IMG/VR virus record: IMGVR_UViG_3300030054_000081
Span: 1-28,411 of that record
Reading direction: 5' to 3' (one strand)
From: a virus
Length of the DNA stretch: 28,411 bases
Both the position numbers and the translations under genes were made by a program. The notes under the pieces were generated by a model that was not told the origin of the DNA, made no database searches, and saw only the letters and a program-made list of their open reading frames with translations. Shown one piece after another: positions 14,305 to 21,902 of the stretch (position 1 is the stretch's first letter; the number at the start of each line of letters is the position of its first letter).

Positions 14305-14337
14305 ATATTAAGCAATGCAACACGCAATTACTTGCAA
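14305..14337 (-). promoter_or_regulatory. PRE-type CII-activated promoter
   Basis: Minus strand carries TTGC-AAGTAA-TTGC (14337-14324), an exact TTGC-N6-TTGC direct repeat, the known CII binding pattern. Seventeen bases after the central hexamer is TAATAT (14310-14305), a fair -10. As in lambda the site covers the start of cII and points leftward through cro into cI. Confidence 0.78.
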
Positions 14338-14629
14338 CACATCAGTGATTTGCAAGCCGGAAGTACTCGAGGGGTTTTGGCTGAAATCAGTACTGGAATT
14401 TGGGAATAAACCCCTGGCGAAGCAGATGGGAATTCATCCGACCGCGCTTAGTCGCGACAAGGCTCGGATCGCTAAGTTGGCGAGTCAAATGGTTCACCAA
14501 CTTGGGCTGCCTGCTGGATCAGTCGAAGTGCTCGGGTGTGAGCAGAATGTCGTGATAACCGGTGCCGAAGCAAAAGCGTTGCTTTTGATGCTTGAGCATA
14601 TCCGGGAGCCGAAATCTCAGGAGGCGTAA
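14315..14629 (+). CDS. cII: CII-family transcriptional activator
   Basis: The 104-residue protein has the CII-type HTH: FGNKPLAKQMGIHPTALSRDK, followed by RIAKLASQMVHQLGLP, in the arrangement of lambda CII (helices before and after the recognition helix; tetramer region after it). It would activate PRE to start cI synthesis when many phages infect. A CII recognition repeat lies at its own 5' end (14324-14337), which strongly supports the call. The C-terminal end, AKALLLMLEHIREPKSQEA, may contain the instability tail. Its stop overlaps the next gene as TAATG. Confidence 0.87.
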   Translation: MQHAITCNTSVICKPEVLEGFWLKSVLEFGNKPLAKQMGIHPTALSRDKARIAKLASQMVHQLGLPAGSVEVLGCEQNVVITGAEAKALLLMLEHIREPKSQEA

Positions 14630-14896
14630 TGAACCATATCGAATTTATTGAGCACCACATCATGCAAAAACTGACTGCTGATGGAGTATCGGTGGGGATC
14701 GCTCAGGGGGGGGGCAAGCTATGCGCTTGAACATTATCGCCGCTGCTCACAAGCCAGCGCCAAAGGCAAGATTTTCGACGACTGCATGCGCCTGGCTAAA
14801 GCGTGGGCTGATAAGCATGGCACCGCGAAAGACAAGCCGGTTAGCACCAAAAAGAAAAGCCGCACTGCTGGAACAGTACGGCCATCACTTCTTTAA
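14629..14896 (+). pseudogene. Small early phage gene, frameshifted in a run of nine G
   Basis: ATG 14629-14631 has an excellent ribosome site (CAGGAGGCGTA). The first frame reads MNHIEFIEHHIMQKLTADG and stops after 33 codons, soon after a G9 run (14706-14714). With eight G the frame would run on into ASYALEHYRRCSQASAKGKI and FDDCMRLAKAWADKHGTA to the stop at 14896 (about 88 residues). The joined product looks like a typical small phage protein found between cII and O. So this is a one-base insertion in a homopolymer: a real frameshift, a slippage-controlled gene, or a sequencing error. Confidence 0.75.
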
Positions 14897-14919
14897 AAAC
14901 CACTGAGGTTTTAACCATT

Positions 14920-15081
14920 ATGCACAAGAAACGGCGCACAGCGCAACCCCAAGAAATTACCCGTTATGACTTTGTTCGGCCAGCTGATCCAATTGGTACA
15001 GCGCCCAAAGAATTCCAGCAACGTCTCGCAGCTGAATGGCGAAAAGTTCAGGATCAGCACAAGGCCAAAGCAAATGAATAG
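14920..15081 (+). CDS. Small phage protein before O (53 aa)
   Basis: ATG 14920 opens a 53-codon frame, MHKKRRTAQPQEITRYDFVR ... [17 protein letters not shown]. The N terminus is strongly basic and the C-terminal half a charged helix. No family is recognised. GAGG lies 11 bases upstream. Its last codons overlap the start of the replication gene (ATG at 15074), giving coupling. I judge it real because it fills the gap and links both neighbours. Confidence 0.68.
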   Translation: MHKKRRTAQPQEITRYDFVRPADPIGTAPKEFQQRLAAEWRKVQDQHKAKANE

Positions 15082-16141
15082 CACAGCAGAAATTATCCAA
15101 TTTCGCGCACCCGAACAGCGCGAGGAGCGTCGCGTGGCTGATACAGATAACGGTTTCATGAGGCTGGCCAACTCGATAACTGATGCACTTTTGGTGTCCA
15201 GCTTAACTGAGCGCCAGATGAAAGTGATCTTAGCTGTCATGCGGAAAACGTATGGTTTTAACAAGCCTTTCGATCGGCTGACGAATACCCAAATTTCTGC
15301 AATGACGCGGATTCATCACACGCACGTTTGCACGACAAAAAACGAGCTTTTGACCCGTGGGTTTTTGGTTATGAATGGTCGCCTGATAGGGGTTAATAAG
15401 GTTGTATCTGACTGGAATAACGACATTAGCCAAAGTAGCAAAACATTAGCCAAGGCAGCTAATAAAAGTTTAGCCAAGTTGGCTAACGCACATTCGCCAA
15501 GTCAGCTAAACACAAAAGACACTCTTCAAAAGACAGAAAGACAAGATCCCCCTAAAGCCCCCGAGGGGCAAAACGGGAAGGAATTTTCAGAACACGTTCT
15601 GGCAGAAGCAAAACAGGCCCTGGAGTATTACAACGAGCTCACAGACGGCAGCTGCCGTTCTGCAGAACCCTTCGCAGTGCTCTTGACAGAAACCAAGACC
15701 CGCAGCGCCTACACCCTGCAAGACCTGCAGTTGGTTGTTCGCTGGGTAGTCCAGACGTGGAAGCCAAGAAATAACACAGTGGCCAAGCCAGCGAACATCT
15801 GCCGCGTAAACCGGTTTGATGGCTACCTGTCTGACGCCGAAGCCTGGCAGAAGACCAGCGTTGATATCGACTGCCAAGCCGTGATTGATGCCTACAACGC
15901 AGTAACCGAAGGCAGCATGGCACCCGCCGAACTCTACCGCGACCGTGAGTTAGCGATCCGCGAACTTGCAAGCCATCTGGCTAAACAGACCGTAGACGGC
16001 TTTAGAGCGTATTTCGAAGCTTTCCTGGTCGATGCCCGCGAATACCACTTCGGTGGCCCTGACGGCCTCGGCTGGCGCGCAGATTTCGATTATCTGATGA
16101 AGCCGGTAACTCTGCGCAAAGTTCGGGAGGGTACGCTGTGA
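15074..16141 (+). CDS. O: Replication initiator, phage protein O family
   Basis: Binds the phage origin and recruits the helicase. From ATG 15074 it has 355 residues. The N-terminal domain (about residues 22-105: [53 protein letters not shown]) is the winged-helix of phage O proteins. The middle (about 115-150) is polar and coded by the iterons. The C-terminal part contains two similar blocks, EYYNELTDG...[13 protein letters not shown] and [10 protein letters not shown]...FDYLMKP, resembling phage C-terminal replication domains. A longer in-frame start at 14966 is rejected because it would run across the previous gene. The stop overlaps the helicase start as GTGA. Confidence 0.88.
   Translation: MNSTAEIIQFRAPEQREERRVADTDNGFMRLANSITDALLVSSLTERQMKVILAVMRKTYGFNKPFDRLTNTQISAMTRIHHTHVCTTKNELLTRGFLVMNGRLIGVNKVVSDWNNDISQSSKTLAKAANKSLAKLANAHSPSQLNTKDTLQKTERQDPPKAPEGQNGKEFSEHVLAEAKQALEYYNELTDGSCRSAEPFAVLLTETKTRSAYTLQDLQLVVRWVVQTWKPRNNTVAKPANICRVNRFDGYLSDAEAWQKTSVDIDCQAVIDAYNAVTEGSMAPAELYRDRELAIRELASHLAKQTVDGFRAYFEAFLVDAREYHFGGPDGLGWRADFDYLMKPVTLRKVREGTL
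15426..15509 (+). repeat. Four iterons inside O, the likely replication origin
   Basis: Four 17-base units start at 15426, 15446, 15470 and 15493: TTAGCCAAAGTAGCAAA, TTAGCCAAGGCAGCTAA, TTAGCCAAGTTGGCTAA and TTCGCCAAGTCAGCTAA. The consensus TTAGCCAAGNNNGCTAA is partly palindromic. Spacing of 20-24 bases is near two helical turns, and an A-rich strand follows (to about 15545). In lambda the origin is likewise four iterons within O followed by an AT-rich segment. Confidence 0.88.
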
Positions 16142-17529
16142 TCAATCAGGAAATCGAAGCGAGTGTTATTGGTGGACTGCTGCTTGGGGGCAACACCCCG
16201 GATGCTACCGATGTGCTGGCCACTCTGGACCCGGAATCATTTTCCGTGCCGTTCTACCGCCTGACCTTCAAAGAGATCAAGCGACAGGCGAACAATCGCG
16301 GGTTAATCGACGGGTTGCTGATTGCCGAAGCCATGGGCGATGAGCACTTCGCGAACGTCATGGACACCATGCGCAAATGTCCGTCGGCGGCAAACCTCAA
16401 GGGCTATGCGCGCATCGTCGGTGAGTTCTCGCAGATCCGCCAGTTCCAGCAACTCATGGAAACCTACTACGACCAGATCACCACGGCGAACAATCACGAA
16501 CGCGCCATCGATACGATTCAGGAATTCGTCAGCCAGGTGATGAATATCAACCGCTCGCACGATGAGATCCAGCCGGTTCACATCGATGAGCTGCTGGGCT
16601 CGTATGCCGATCTGCTTGAGCATCGCCTGAAGAACGGCGAAGAGTCAGACACGTTGAAGACCGGTATCGCCGAGCTGGACGAAATCACTGGCGGCCTGAA
16701 CAACGAGGACTTCATCGTCGTGGCCGCACGTCCGGGGATGGGTAAGACCGAGTTTGCGCTTAAGGTCGCCGAAGGTGTTGCCGAAAGCACCATTCGCATC
16801 GGTGAAGAAGATTTACCGCGCGGCGTACTGATTTTCTCCATGGAAATGAGCGCTCAGCAGGTGATCGAACGCCAGTTAGCGGGCGCGTCAAATATGCCGG
16901 TTTCCGCACTTCGTAAGCCCTCCCGCATGAACGATGAGGACTGGGGCCGGATCTCAATGGGCATTAGCCGTCTGCAGGGCCTGCAGGTGTGGGTTGTCGA
17001 CGCCTCCAACCTGACTATCGAGCAAATGCGAGCTATTGCCGAGCGCCTTAAGCGCAAGCATCCGAACCTGTCGCTGATCATGGCGGACTACCTTGGCCTA
17101 ATCAAAAAGCCGCGCGCTGAGCGTAACGATCTCGCTATCGCCCACATCTCTGGCAGCCTGAAGCGCATGGCGAAAGAGCTGAAAACGCCTGTTATCTCGC
17201 TGAGCCAGCTCAACCGTGACGTCGAGAGCAGGCCTAAGGGACAGAAACGCCCGGTCAACTCAGACCTGCGCGACGGCGGATCCATCGAGCAGGACGCGGA
17301 CGGGATTTACATGCTGTACCGCGACGGCGTTTACGAGCCAGACAGCCCGGCGGCGCCGTTCGCTGAAATCATCGTGACCAAGAACCGATTCGGCATGCTC
17401 GGCACCGTTTACCAAGAATTCAGAAACGGCCACTTCATGTCGACCGACCAGGTCCGAGCCGCCGAAATCTGCAAAGTTCGCTCGCAGCCAGCGGCGTCAC
17501 AACGCACCTACGCAAGGAGGGAACTCTGA
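16138..17529 (+). CDS. DnaB-like replicative helicase
   Basis: Unwinds phage DNA at the fork, playing the part of P22 gp12 rather than lambda P. The N-terminal DnaB domain starts at residue 4 ([14 protein letters not shown]). Walker A is [14 protein letters not shown] (about 196-209), then [16 protein letters not shown], Walker [11 protein letters not shown], and motif H4 [10 protein letters not shown]...[16 protein letters not shown] with the arginine finger region. Length 463 is normal for DnaB. GTG start overlaps the O stop and has GGGAGGG upstream. No helicase loader is encoded, consistent with a self-loading helicase. Confidence 0.95.
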   Translation: MINQEIEASVIGGLLLGGNTPDATDVLATLDPESFSVPFYRLTFKEIKRQANNRGLIDGLLIAEAMGDEHFANVMDTMRKCPSAANLKGYARIVGEFSQIRQFQQLMETYYDQITTANNHERAIDTIQEFVSQVMNINRSHDEIQPVHIDELLGSYADLLEHRLKNGEESDTLKTGIAELDEITGGLNNEDFIVVAARPGMGKTEFALKVAEGVAESTIRIGEEDLPRGVLIFSMEMSAQQVIERQLAGASNMPVSALRKPSRMNDEDWGRISMGISRLQGLQVWVVDASNLTIEQMRAIAERLKRKHPNLSLIMADYLGLIKKPRAERNDLAIAHISGSLKRMAKELKTPVISLSQLNRDVESRPKGQKRPVNSDLRDGGSIEQDADGIYMLYRDGVYEPDSPAAPFAEIIVTKNRFGMLGTVYQEFRNGHFMSTDQVRAAEICKVRSQPAASQRTYARREL

Positions 17530-17951
17530 TGGATGACTTCTGCCTGCACGAAACCACGAAAGCTCAGCTCTGGCCGGTTCTCAAAGAGTTGGTTTCGTCC
17601 GGCAAGCGCTACCGCGTCAGCATTGTTGAGTGGCGCGATAAGCGCTCACTGAGTCAGAACGCGCTGCTGTGGAAATGGAACGGTGAGATCGCCAGCCAAG
17701 TGGCCAAGGCCGGAAAGGGCAAGTTCACTGCCGAGCAGCTGCACGAATATCTGAAAGACCTGTACTGCCCGCCAAAGGCAATAACCGTGATGGGCGAAAC
17801 GCGCTACGTAAAATCCACGAAGCTGCTGGATACCGGCGAAATGACCCTGTACCTCGAGCAAGTCGATGCGTGGGCACACCAGCGCGGTTTTCGCCTGACC
17901 ATTCCGGCGCGCTGTGAATATCAACAACTCAGAAATCAACAGGTGGCCTGA
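17529..17951 (+). CDS. ninB: NinB/Orf-family recombination mediator
   Basis: The lambda homologue (Orf) binds ssDNA and SSB and stands in for RecFOR in recombination. This 140-residue protein shows the family block DKRSLSQNALLWKW (about 37-50), then FTAEQLHEYLKDLYC, VKSTKLLDTGEMTLYLEQVDAW and a C-terminal ERGF/ARCEYQ-like end (RGFRLTIPARCEY). ATG overlaps the helicase stop (TGATG) and has AAGGAGG upstream. It is followed directly by rusA, as in the nin region of other lambdoid phages. Confidence 0.88.
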   Translation: MDDFCLHETTKAQLWPVLKELVSSGKRYRVSIVEWRDKRSLSQNALLWKWNGEIASQVAKAGKGKFTAEQLHEYLKDLYCPPKAITVMGETRYVKSTKLLDTGEMTLYLEQVDAWAHQRGFRLTIPARCEYQQLRNQQVA

Positions 17952-18307
17952 TGAAAACTTACGTGATTACGCCAATCTCAAAGCCTCGAATGACGCAGCG
18001 TGACCGCTGGGCGCAGCGCCCGCCAGTGCTCCGGTATCGAGCGTTTTGCGATGAGGTGCGCCTCAAGGGGATTTCTCTGCCTGAGTGCGGCTGGCACGTC
18101 ACGTTTGTTTTGCCGATGCCCACCAGTTGGAGCAAAAAGAAAAAGGCTGATATGGCGGGAAAACCGCATCAGCAAAAGCCCGATAAAGACAATCTGGAAA
18201 AAGCGTTGCTCGATGCAATCTTCGAGGATGACTGCCGAATCTGGGACGGTCGAGTGACAAAGATTTGGGGTGAATCCGGTCAGATAATCATTGGAGAAAT
18301 TAGATGA
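17951..18307 (+). CDS. rusA: RusA-type Holliday junction resolvase
   Basis: Cleaves four-way junctions symmetrically, resolving recombination intermediates. The 118-residue size is normal. The catalytic signature KPDKDNLEKALLDAIFEDD (about 76-94) supplies the aspartates of RusA (the KPDxDN pair and the distal acidic residue), and CRIWDG follows. TGATG overlap with ninB and ATGA overlap with Q show it is part of one translation-coupled block. Confidence 0.93.
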   Translation: MKTYVITPISKPRMTQRDRWAQRPPVLRYRAFCDEVRLKGISLPECGWHVTFVLPMPTSWSKKKKADMAGKPHQQKPDKDNLEKALLDAIFEDDCRIWDGRVTKIWGESGQIIIGEIR

Positions 18308-18987
18308 ATCTTGAAGCAGCTGTTAAACATTTTTCCCCGAAAAGCCTGATGATTAGTGATTCATCTCGCGCTACCGCATCTGCGGCGCTGACCGGTACCG
18401 ATGTAATGGCTGCACTGGGAATGGCCCAGTCACGGGCAGAGCTTGGTTTTGCGTTGTTCTTTGCCAAACACATGAAGGACCAAGAGAGCAGGGAGAAGGC
18501 AATCAAGCTTCTTGCTGGTGTTGCATTACGGATGGCACCGAAGTCAATCGGGAAAGTGGCAGGGCGGCAGATGGCGAAGGCCATGCTGATCATGTGCGTG
18601 CAAGCAGTTGATGTTTATTGCCGCACCGCTGACGATCCTCACGCGCGATGCCCTCAATGCAAAGGGCGCCGGAAAGTGGCTCCAATTGCTCTTGCCAATG
18701 GCGGAGGCTTGATTTGCGATTATGCACTCATGGGCAAGGCTGAGAGGCAGATAAGCGAGCCTGGCGAAAGAGATTGCCCGCGCTGTCACGGTACCGGCCT
18801 GAAAGCATCGCCATCTTCTCGCACGTACCGCGCCATAAATGCGTTGCTTCCAGATTTACCACAGCGCACATGGTCGCTTAACTGGAAGCCTTTCTACGAC
18901 CAGTTAATAAGCCACTGCGACGCAGAGGAATCGCATGCAGACGGGCAATTTATGCAAATAACCGGTGGTGGCACGTTGGCGGCGTAA
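18304..18987 (+). CDS. Q: Late gene antiterminator Q (lambda type)
   Basis: Binds DNA at qut and loads on polymerase paused just after PR', allowing it to ignore tR' and express the lysis and head genes. The 227-residue protein matches the lambda Q layout: PKSLMISDSSRATASAALTG and DVMAALGMAQSRAE at the N terminus, a zinc site from CPQC (about 116-119) and CPRC, and RTYRAINALLPDL / SLNWKPFYDQL near the C terminus. The target promoter and terminator follow within 135 bases. Confidence 0.94.
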   Translation: MNLEAAVKHFSPKSLMISDSSRATASAALTGTDVMAALGMAQSRAELGFALFFAKHMKDQESREKAIKLLAGVALRMAPKSIGKVAGRQMAKAMLIMCVQAVDVYCRTADDPHARCPQCKGRRKVAPIALANGGGLICDYALMGKAERQISEPGERDCPRCHGTGLKASPSSRTYRAINALLPDLPQRTWSLNWKPFYDQLISHCDAEESHADGQFMQITGGGTLAA

Positions 18988-19021
18988 TGCCTGATTTTAA
19001 CTAAATATAGGAACGTGATGC

Positions 19022-19050
19022 TTGCAAACTTGCCAAAAGTGTAATAGATT
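19022..19050 (+). promoter_or_regulatory. Late promoter PR' with qut region
   Basis: TTGCAA (19022-19027) and TAGATT (19045-19050) are 17 bases apart, 35 bases beyond the Q stop. The early transcribed bases TAACCATGGGATATTAAT resemble lambda's AACGATGGGTTAAT, the -10-like pause element on which Q acts. The site and its terminator (19090-19120) keep the lambda spacing. Confidence 0.65.
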
Positions 19051-19089
19051 TCGCCTAACCATGGGATATTAATACCCACAACACATTTA

Positions 19090-19120
19090 AACCTCGGCAC
19101 TCGCCGAGGTTTTCTTTTTA
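19090..19120 (+). terminator. tR'-type terminator downstream of PR'
   Basis: AACCTCGGC, loop ACTC, GCCGAGGTT, then TTTCTTTTTA. A strong hairpin and T-rich tract about 35-65 bases after the predicted PR' start, where lambda tR' is found. Its position abuts the stop codon of the opposite-strand gene, so on the other strand it may also help end that message. Confidence 0.87.
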
Positions 19121-19717
19121 TTATGTTCCTGAAAACTGTGTATGCATGGATAAATATGTCTGATATGCACCATAACCAAATGCTATCAAAGAGAGAAATC
19201 CTGCGGCAATGGCAGCAATATTAAATATACCTCCAATTTTACGCAGTTTCTCATTCCGGCCAAGATCGCTGCTCGTATAATTTGATTGAGCTAGATATGT
19301 AAATCCTGAACATAGAACGGAAAGTGCTACCCCAAAACAAAAAATTAGTAATCCTTTGGATACTAACAGTGCGGCAATGTCCATTGATTCCTTTCGCCAT
19401 ATATTTCCTATAAAAGCAAGCAACGCTATTGAAGCGCCACCATTGATAAGCAAGCAACTTTTGGCAGCATTCATGCCTATGCTGATGGTTGATCTGAACG
19501 ATTCTAGGTTGATGGCTTCATTGACTTTCATTGTCTCAATATGTAATTGATTCTGAGCTTTGAACTCTTCTAATGAAAAATCATGACCAATGCTTACCTG
19601 CGTCTTAATTTTTTGAAGGTAGTTGAGGGTGAAATCGATATCTAATTCTTTTATTCCTTTATCTTTTAAATCGTTAACTTCCTCTATTGCTTTGTTAATT
19701 ATGTGATTCGAATCCAT
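19121..19717 (-). CDS. Three-span membrane protein, antisense accessory gene in the late region
   Basis: From ATG 19715-19717 (GGAGGTTTCA upstream, perfect Shine-Dalgarno) 198 residues: a helical soluble N-terminal half (NEAINLESFRST near its end) and three membrane segments (about 85-102, 117-140, 162-184). No family recognised. It is AT-rich, points against the late operon, and has its own promoter-like site, all typical of a lysogenic-conversion (moron) gene. Superinfection exclusion or abortive infection are possible roles but unproven. A longer in-frame start lacks a ribosome site. Confidence 0.82.
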   Translation of the reverse strand: MDSNHIINKAIEEVNDLKDKGIKELDIDFTLNYLQKIKTQVSIGHDFSLEEFKAQNQLHIETMKVNEAINLESFRSTISIGMNAAKSCLLINGGASIALLAFIGNIWRKESMDIAALLVSKGLLIFCFGVALSVLCSGFTYLAQSNYTSSDLGRNEKLRKIGGIFNIAAIAAGFLSLIAFGYGAYQTYLSMHTQFSGT

Positions 19718-19746
19718 TGAAACCTCCAAGATTAAACTGTTAAGTG

Positions 19747-19755
19747 ATTCTACCA
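19747..19755 (-). promoter_or_regulatory. Extended -10 promoter of the antisense membrane gene
   Basis: On the minus strand TGGTAGAAT: TAGAAT as -10 with the TG of an extended -10 just upstream, 30 bases before the start codon. A good -35 is not evident (ATTAAA at 17 bases), as expected for extended -10 promoters. It would allow expression in the lysogen. Confidence 0.5.
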
Positions 19756-19784
19756 CTGAGTTTTACTGATTTAATTCAATTTAT

Positions 19785-19809
19785 AAGGGCTGCCAAATTG
19801 GCTGCCCTT
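19785..19809. terminator. Hairpin before the lysis genes
   Basis: AAGGGC-T-GCC-AAATT-GGC-T-GCCCTT is an interrupted hairpin with one T-T mismatch, followed by TCTCGTTTT. It may be a weak terminator or a remnant of the original junction between tR' and the lysis cassette. The rest of the 204-base gap to the holin shows nothing else. Confidence 0.5.
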
Positions 19810-19921
19810 TCTCGTTTTAGCGCCCAGTCAATCAGCACCCATCTCACCATTCCTGCAAATCGACTGCGGCGCTAAATACCTACCGACTACGCACCCAGCT
19901 CGTCACCGAGAGGGGGAGACT

Positions 19922-20248
19922 ATGAAAATGAATCAGCATTCTGACAATTTCGTTAATGGAGGCACGCTACTTACCATGCTCTCCTCACTTGCTGGCTTTA
20001 TCACCCTTGAGCGGGTCTACATGGCAACGGCCGTTGTTGGCTTGCTGATCACCATTCTCGGGTATCTGGATAAGCACAAGGCAATCAAAGAAGCCCGGAA
20101 GAATGACGCGGAGCGCATGAAGCTAGACCGCGAGCTTCACCAGGCGACAATCGACTCGCTCAAGTACCGTACTGATACACCTGCGATCACAAAATACCCA
20201 GAAGTTTCCGAGGGGATTAAAGGCGTGCTTGAAGCCGCCAAGGACTGA
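19922..20248 (+). CDS. Holin
   Basis: First gene of the lysis cassette. The 108-residue protein has a short N-terminal hydrophobic segment (TLLTMLSSLAGFITL, about 15-29) and a strong one (VYMATAVVGLLITILGYL, about 32-49), then a charged, coiled tail. Two membrane helices suit a holin or pinholin that triggers lysis by disrupting the membrane. The SD is GGGGGAG. The endolysin next to it has a SAR segment, which commonly goes with a small-hole holin (pinholin), but the long tail is not that of S21. Confidence 0.83.
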   Translation: MKMNQHSDNFVNGGTLLTMLSSLAGFITLERVYMATAVVGLLITILGYLDKHKAIKEARKNDAERMKLDRELHQATIDSLKYRTDTPAITKYPEVSEGIKGVLEAAKD

Positions 20249-20250
20249 GC

Positions 20251-20781
20251 ATGGCATATTCCAGAAGCAAGCTCAGTAAGGCCGTGATCGCTCTCATCAT
20301 TTCGGGCGCAAGCGCCTCGGCGATCCTAAGCCAGTTTCTCGATGAGAAGGAAGGTAACCGCCTCTTCTCTTATCAGGATGGCAAAGGAATTTGGACAATC
20401 TGCCGCGGCGCCACGCGCGTTGATGGAAAGCCAGTAACGCCGGGCATGCGCCTTAGCGCGCAAAAATGCGACCAGGTGAACCAGATTGAGCAGGATGCGG
20501 CGATTGCGTGGATTAAGAAGAACGTCCACGTGCCGCTGACAGCCCCGCAAATTGCCGGAATTGCATCGTTCTGCCCGTACAACATCGGCCCCGGTAAATG
20601 CTTCCCGTCCACGTTCTACCGCAAGCTCAACGCTGGCGACCGGCGCGGGGCATGCGCCGAGATAAAGCGCTGGGTGCGAGATGGCGGCAAAGACTGCAAC
20701 ATCCGCGCTAACAACTGTTTCGGCCAGATCGAGCGGCGCGACCAAGAGAGCGAGCTGACATGCTGGGGGCTTGATGGTTAA
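20251..20781 (+). CDS. SAR endolysin, glycoside hydrolase 24 lysozyme
   Basis: Cuts the glycan strands of peptidoglycan. The N terminus holds a weakly hydrophobic Ala/Ser/Gly/Ile-rich segment (about residues 9-29, AVIALIISGASASAILS), a signal-anchor-release domain that places the enzyme in the periplasm before activation. The catalytic triad E34-x8-D43-x5-T49 in EGNRLFSYQDGKGIWT fits T4-like lysozymes, and the sequence recalls R of phage 21. Cys51 and other cysteines may form disulfides. Its 3' end overlaps the Rz start. Confidence 0.92.
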   Translation: MAYSRSKLSKAVIALIISGASASAILSQFLDEKEGNRLFSYQDGKGIWTICRGATRVDGKPVTPGMRLSAQKCDQVNQIEQDAAIAWIKKNVHVPLTAPQIAGIASFCPYNIGPGKCFPSTFYRKLNAGDRRGACAEIKRWVRDGGKDCNIRANNCFGQIERRDQESELTCWGLDG

Positions 20782-21304
20782 CAAAGCGGCTGTGATAGCA
20801 ACGTTGATTATCCTTGCGCTGGTTGGCCTGCTGCTGGCGCTGGCCTTCCATTTTTATGGCGTTTCTGTAGAGGCGAATGGCAAGGTCAGCCAGCTGCAAA
20901 GCGATAACGCCTTGCAGGCGCAGACTGTCGCCACGCAGGCGTTTAACTTCCAGCGCTCAAACCAGATAGCTGGCGCCGCGCAACAATACGCCGTGCAGAT
21001 AACAGGAAAGAGTCAGGAGCGTGAAATTGAATATCGAACGATTCTCAAAAGCGAGCCGACTTGTGCTCTGTCTATCCCTGCTGACATTGCTAACAGCCTG
21101 TACGACTACGCGGACCGTCTACGTGCCAGCGCAATGCACCCCGATCCCGGCCAGCCTATTACAGCCGCTGTTAGTGCCACTACCTCCCGCCGAATAACTT
21201 ACTGCCAGGCGGTTTTGTGGATTGACCCGCTGCTTACCTTGATTGACCAGGCTAACAGCCAGCTCGCAGGCATTCGCCAGCACGAAGAGGCCAGACAGAA
21301 ATGA
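20774..21304 (+). CDS. Rz: Inner-membrane spanin Rz
   Basis: The i-spanin joins the inner membrane to the outer-membrane partner Rz1 and fuses the membranes in the last lysis step. The protein begins MVNKAAVIATLI with a membrane anchor (about residues 6-29), followed by a coiled-coil-like region (NGKVSQLQSDNALQAQ). The ATG at 20774 overlaps the endolysin stop; a TTG one codon earlier is unlikely. Rz1 is nested inside in a different frame (21027-21197), the usual lambda arrangement. Confidence 0.85.
   Translation: MVNKAAVIATLIILALVGLLLALAFHFYGVSVEANGKVSQLQSDNALQAQTVATQAFNFQRSNQIAGAAQQYAVQITGKSQEREIEYRTILKSEPTCALSIPADIANSLYDYADRLRASAMHPDPGQPITAAVSATTSRRITYCQAVLWIDPLLTLIDQANSQLAGIRQHEEARQK
21027..21197 (+). 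CDS. Rz1: Outer-membrane spanin lipoprotein Rz1 nested in Rz
   Basis: In the frame +1 to Rz, a short lipoprotein: basic start, hydrophobic stretch LVLCLSLLTLLTAC with a lipobox ending at the lipidated Cys, then a proline-rich mature part (VPAQCTPIPASLL, VPLPPAE). AGGAG lies seven bases before TTG 21027; a GTG at 21021 is in frame but too close to the ribosome site. About 56 residues. Partner of the Rz spanin in the periplasm. Confidence 0.88.
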   Translation: MNIERFSKASRLVLCLSLLTLLTACTTTRTVYVPAQCTPIPASLLQPLLVPLPPAE

Positions 21305-21633
21305 TTAAGCACTTTCTCGCATGGCTGAAAAGCATCTATTTCAAACCGGCAGCCGCCGACATAAAAACACCAGAGGTAGTAACCATGTCCGAACCACTGC
21401 AAGACCAGGCTCTTAATCACACCCCCGTCACCTCAACCATTCCAGATGTGAATATGCAGCAGCCTGCGCCAACAGCGCCAATCGCTGTGGCAGAACCAGT
21501 CAAACCACTATCTCCGCTGGAAGCGCTCAAGGCGCGCGATGATGAGTTTGTGAATTTCGTGGTGCACGGCTTGGCCGTTCTCGGCGAAGAGGCTGAGGCT
21601 GAACTGGTGGCGCTGAAAGCCAAGTATTTCTAA
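21301..21633 (+). CDS. Small acidic phage protein (110 aa, or 82 from the second start)
   Basis: ATG 21301 overlaps the Rz stop; another ATG at 21385 has AGAGG eight bases upstream and gives MSEPLQDQALNHTPVTS. The region between, KTPEVV, is an Ala/Pro-rich linker. The C-terminal domain (SPLEALKARDDEFVNFVVHG then EEAEAELVALKAKY) is helical and acidic. Similar short proteins are found after Rz genes in other enterobacterial phages, but I cannot name a function. Confidence 0.6.
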   Translation: MIKHFLAWLKSIYFKPAAADIKTPEVVTMSEPLQDQALNHTPVTSTIPDVNMQQPAPTAPIAVAEPVKPLSPLEALKARDDEFVNFVVHGLAVLGEEAEAELVALKAKYF

Positions 21634-21708
21634 GCCCGATAGAGCATTACAAGGGGCGTCAGTTTTCCTGATGCTCCTGATAATGATTTATCAACAAAGG
21701 GGTCGGCA

Positions 21709-21891
21709 ATGGCAAAGCTAAATTTAGAAGTTACACCGCCGTCCACGGCAGACGTAAACGCTGTTTTTTCAGAGGTCGAGCGCAAGTATCGAGGTAAGGC
21801 AGCCACGCCGGAAACCATCGCCGATATGGAGCGTGAAGCTGCACGACTTATTCGACGCTTAATCACTACGAAAGTGACGTTCATTAAGTAA
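21709..21891 (+). CDS. Small phage protein of unknown function (60 aa)
   Basis: Begins MAKLNLEVTPPSTADVNAVF, with AAGGGG six bases before the ATG, and ends in a basic amphipathic helix (EREAARLIRRLITTKVTF). The pattern recalls small DinI-like proteins in size only. It lies just before the terminase small subunit, where phages sometimes code small packaging helpers. Function unknown. Confidence 0.65.
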   Translation: MAKLNLEVTPPSTADVNAVFSEVERKYRGKAATPETIADMEREAARLIRRLITTKVTFIK

Positions 21892-21902
21892 GGGTACCGA
21901 TC

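Noticed and set aside
14721-14906. 61-codon frame beginning MRLNIIAAAHKPAP
   Set aside because: It overlaps the more convincing frameshifted gene in another frame, and its composition is that of a shadow; kept out of the annotation.
14966-15073. Upstream extension of O (36 extra codons)
   Set aside because: It lies across the 53-residue gene and has no homology with O N termini; the ATG at 15074 starts right where the O pattern begins.
15406-15520. CRISPR-like array of direct repeats
   Set aside because: Only four degenerate 17-base units with 3-7-base gaps, inside a replication gene; iterons explain them.
21656-21674. Hairpin GCGTCAG-TTTTC-CTGATGC as a terminator between small genes
   Set aside because: The stem is weak (one G-U) and no T-run follows.
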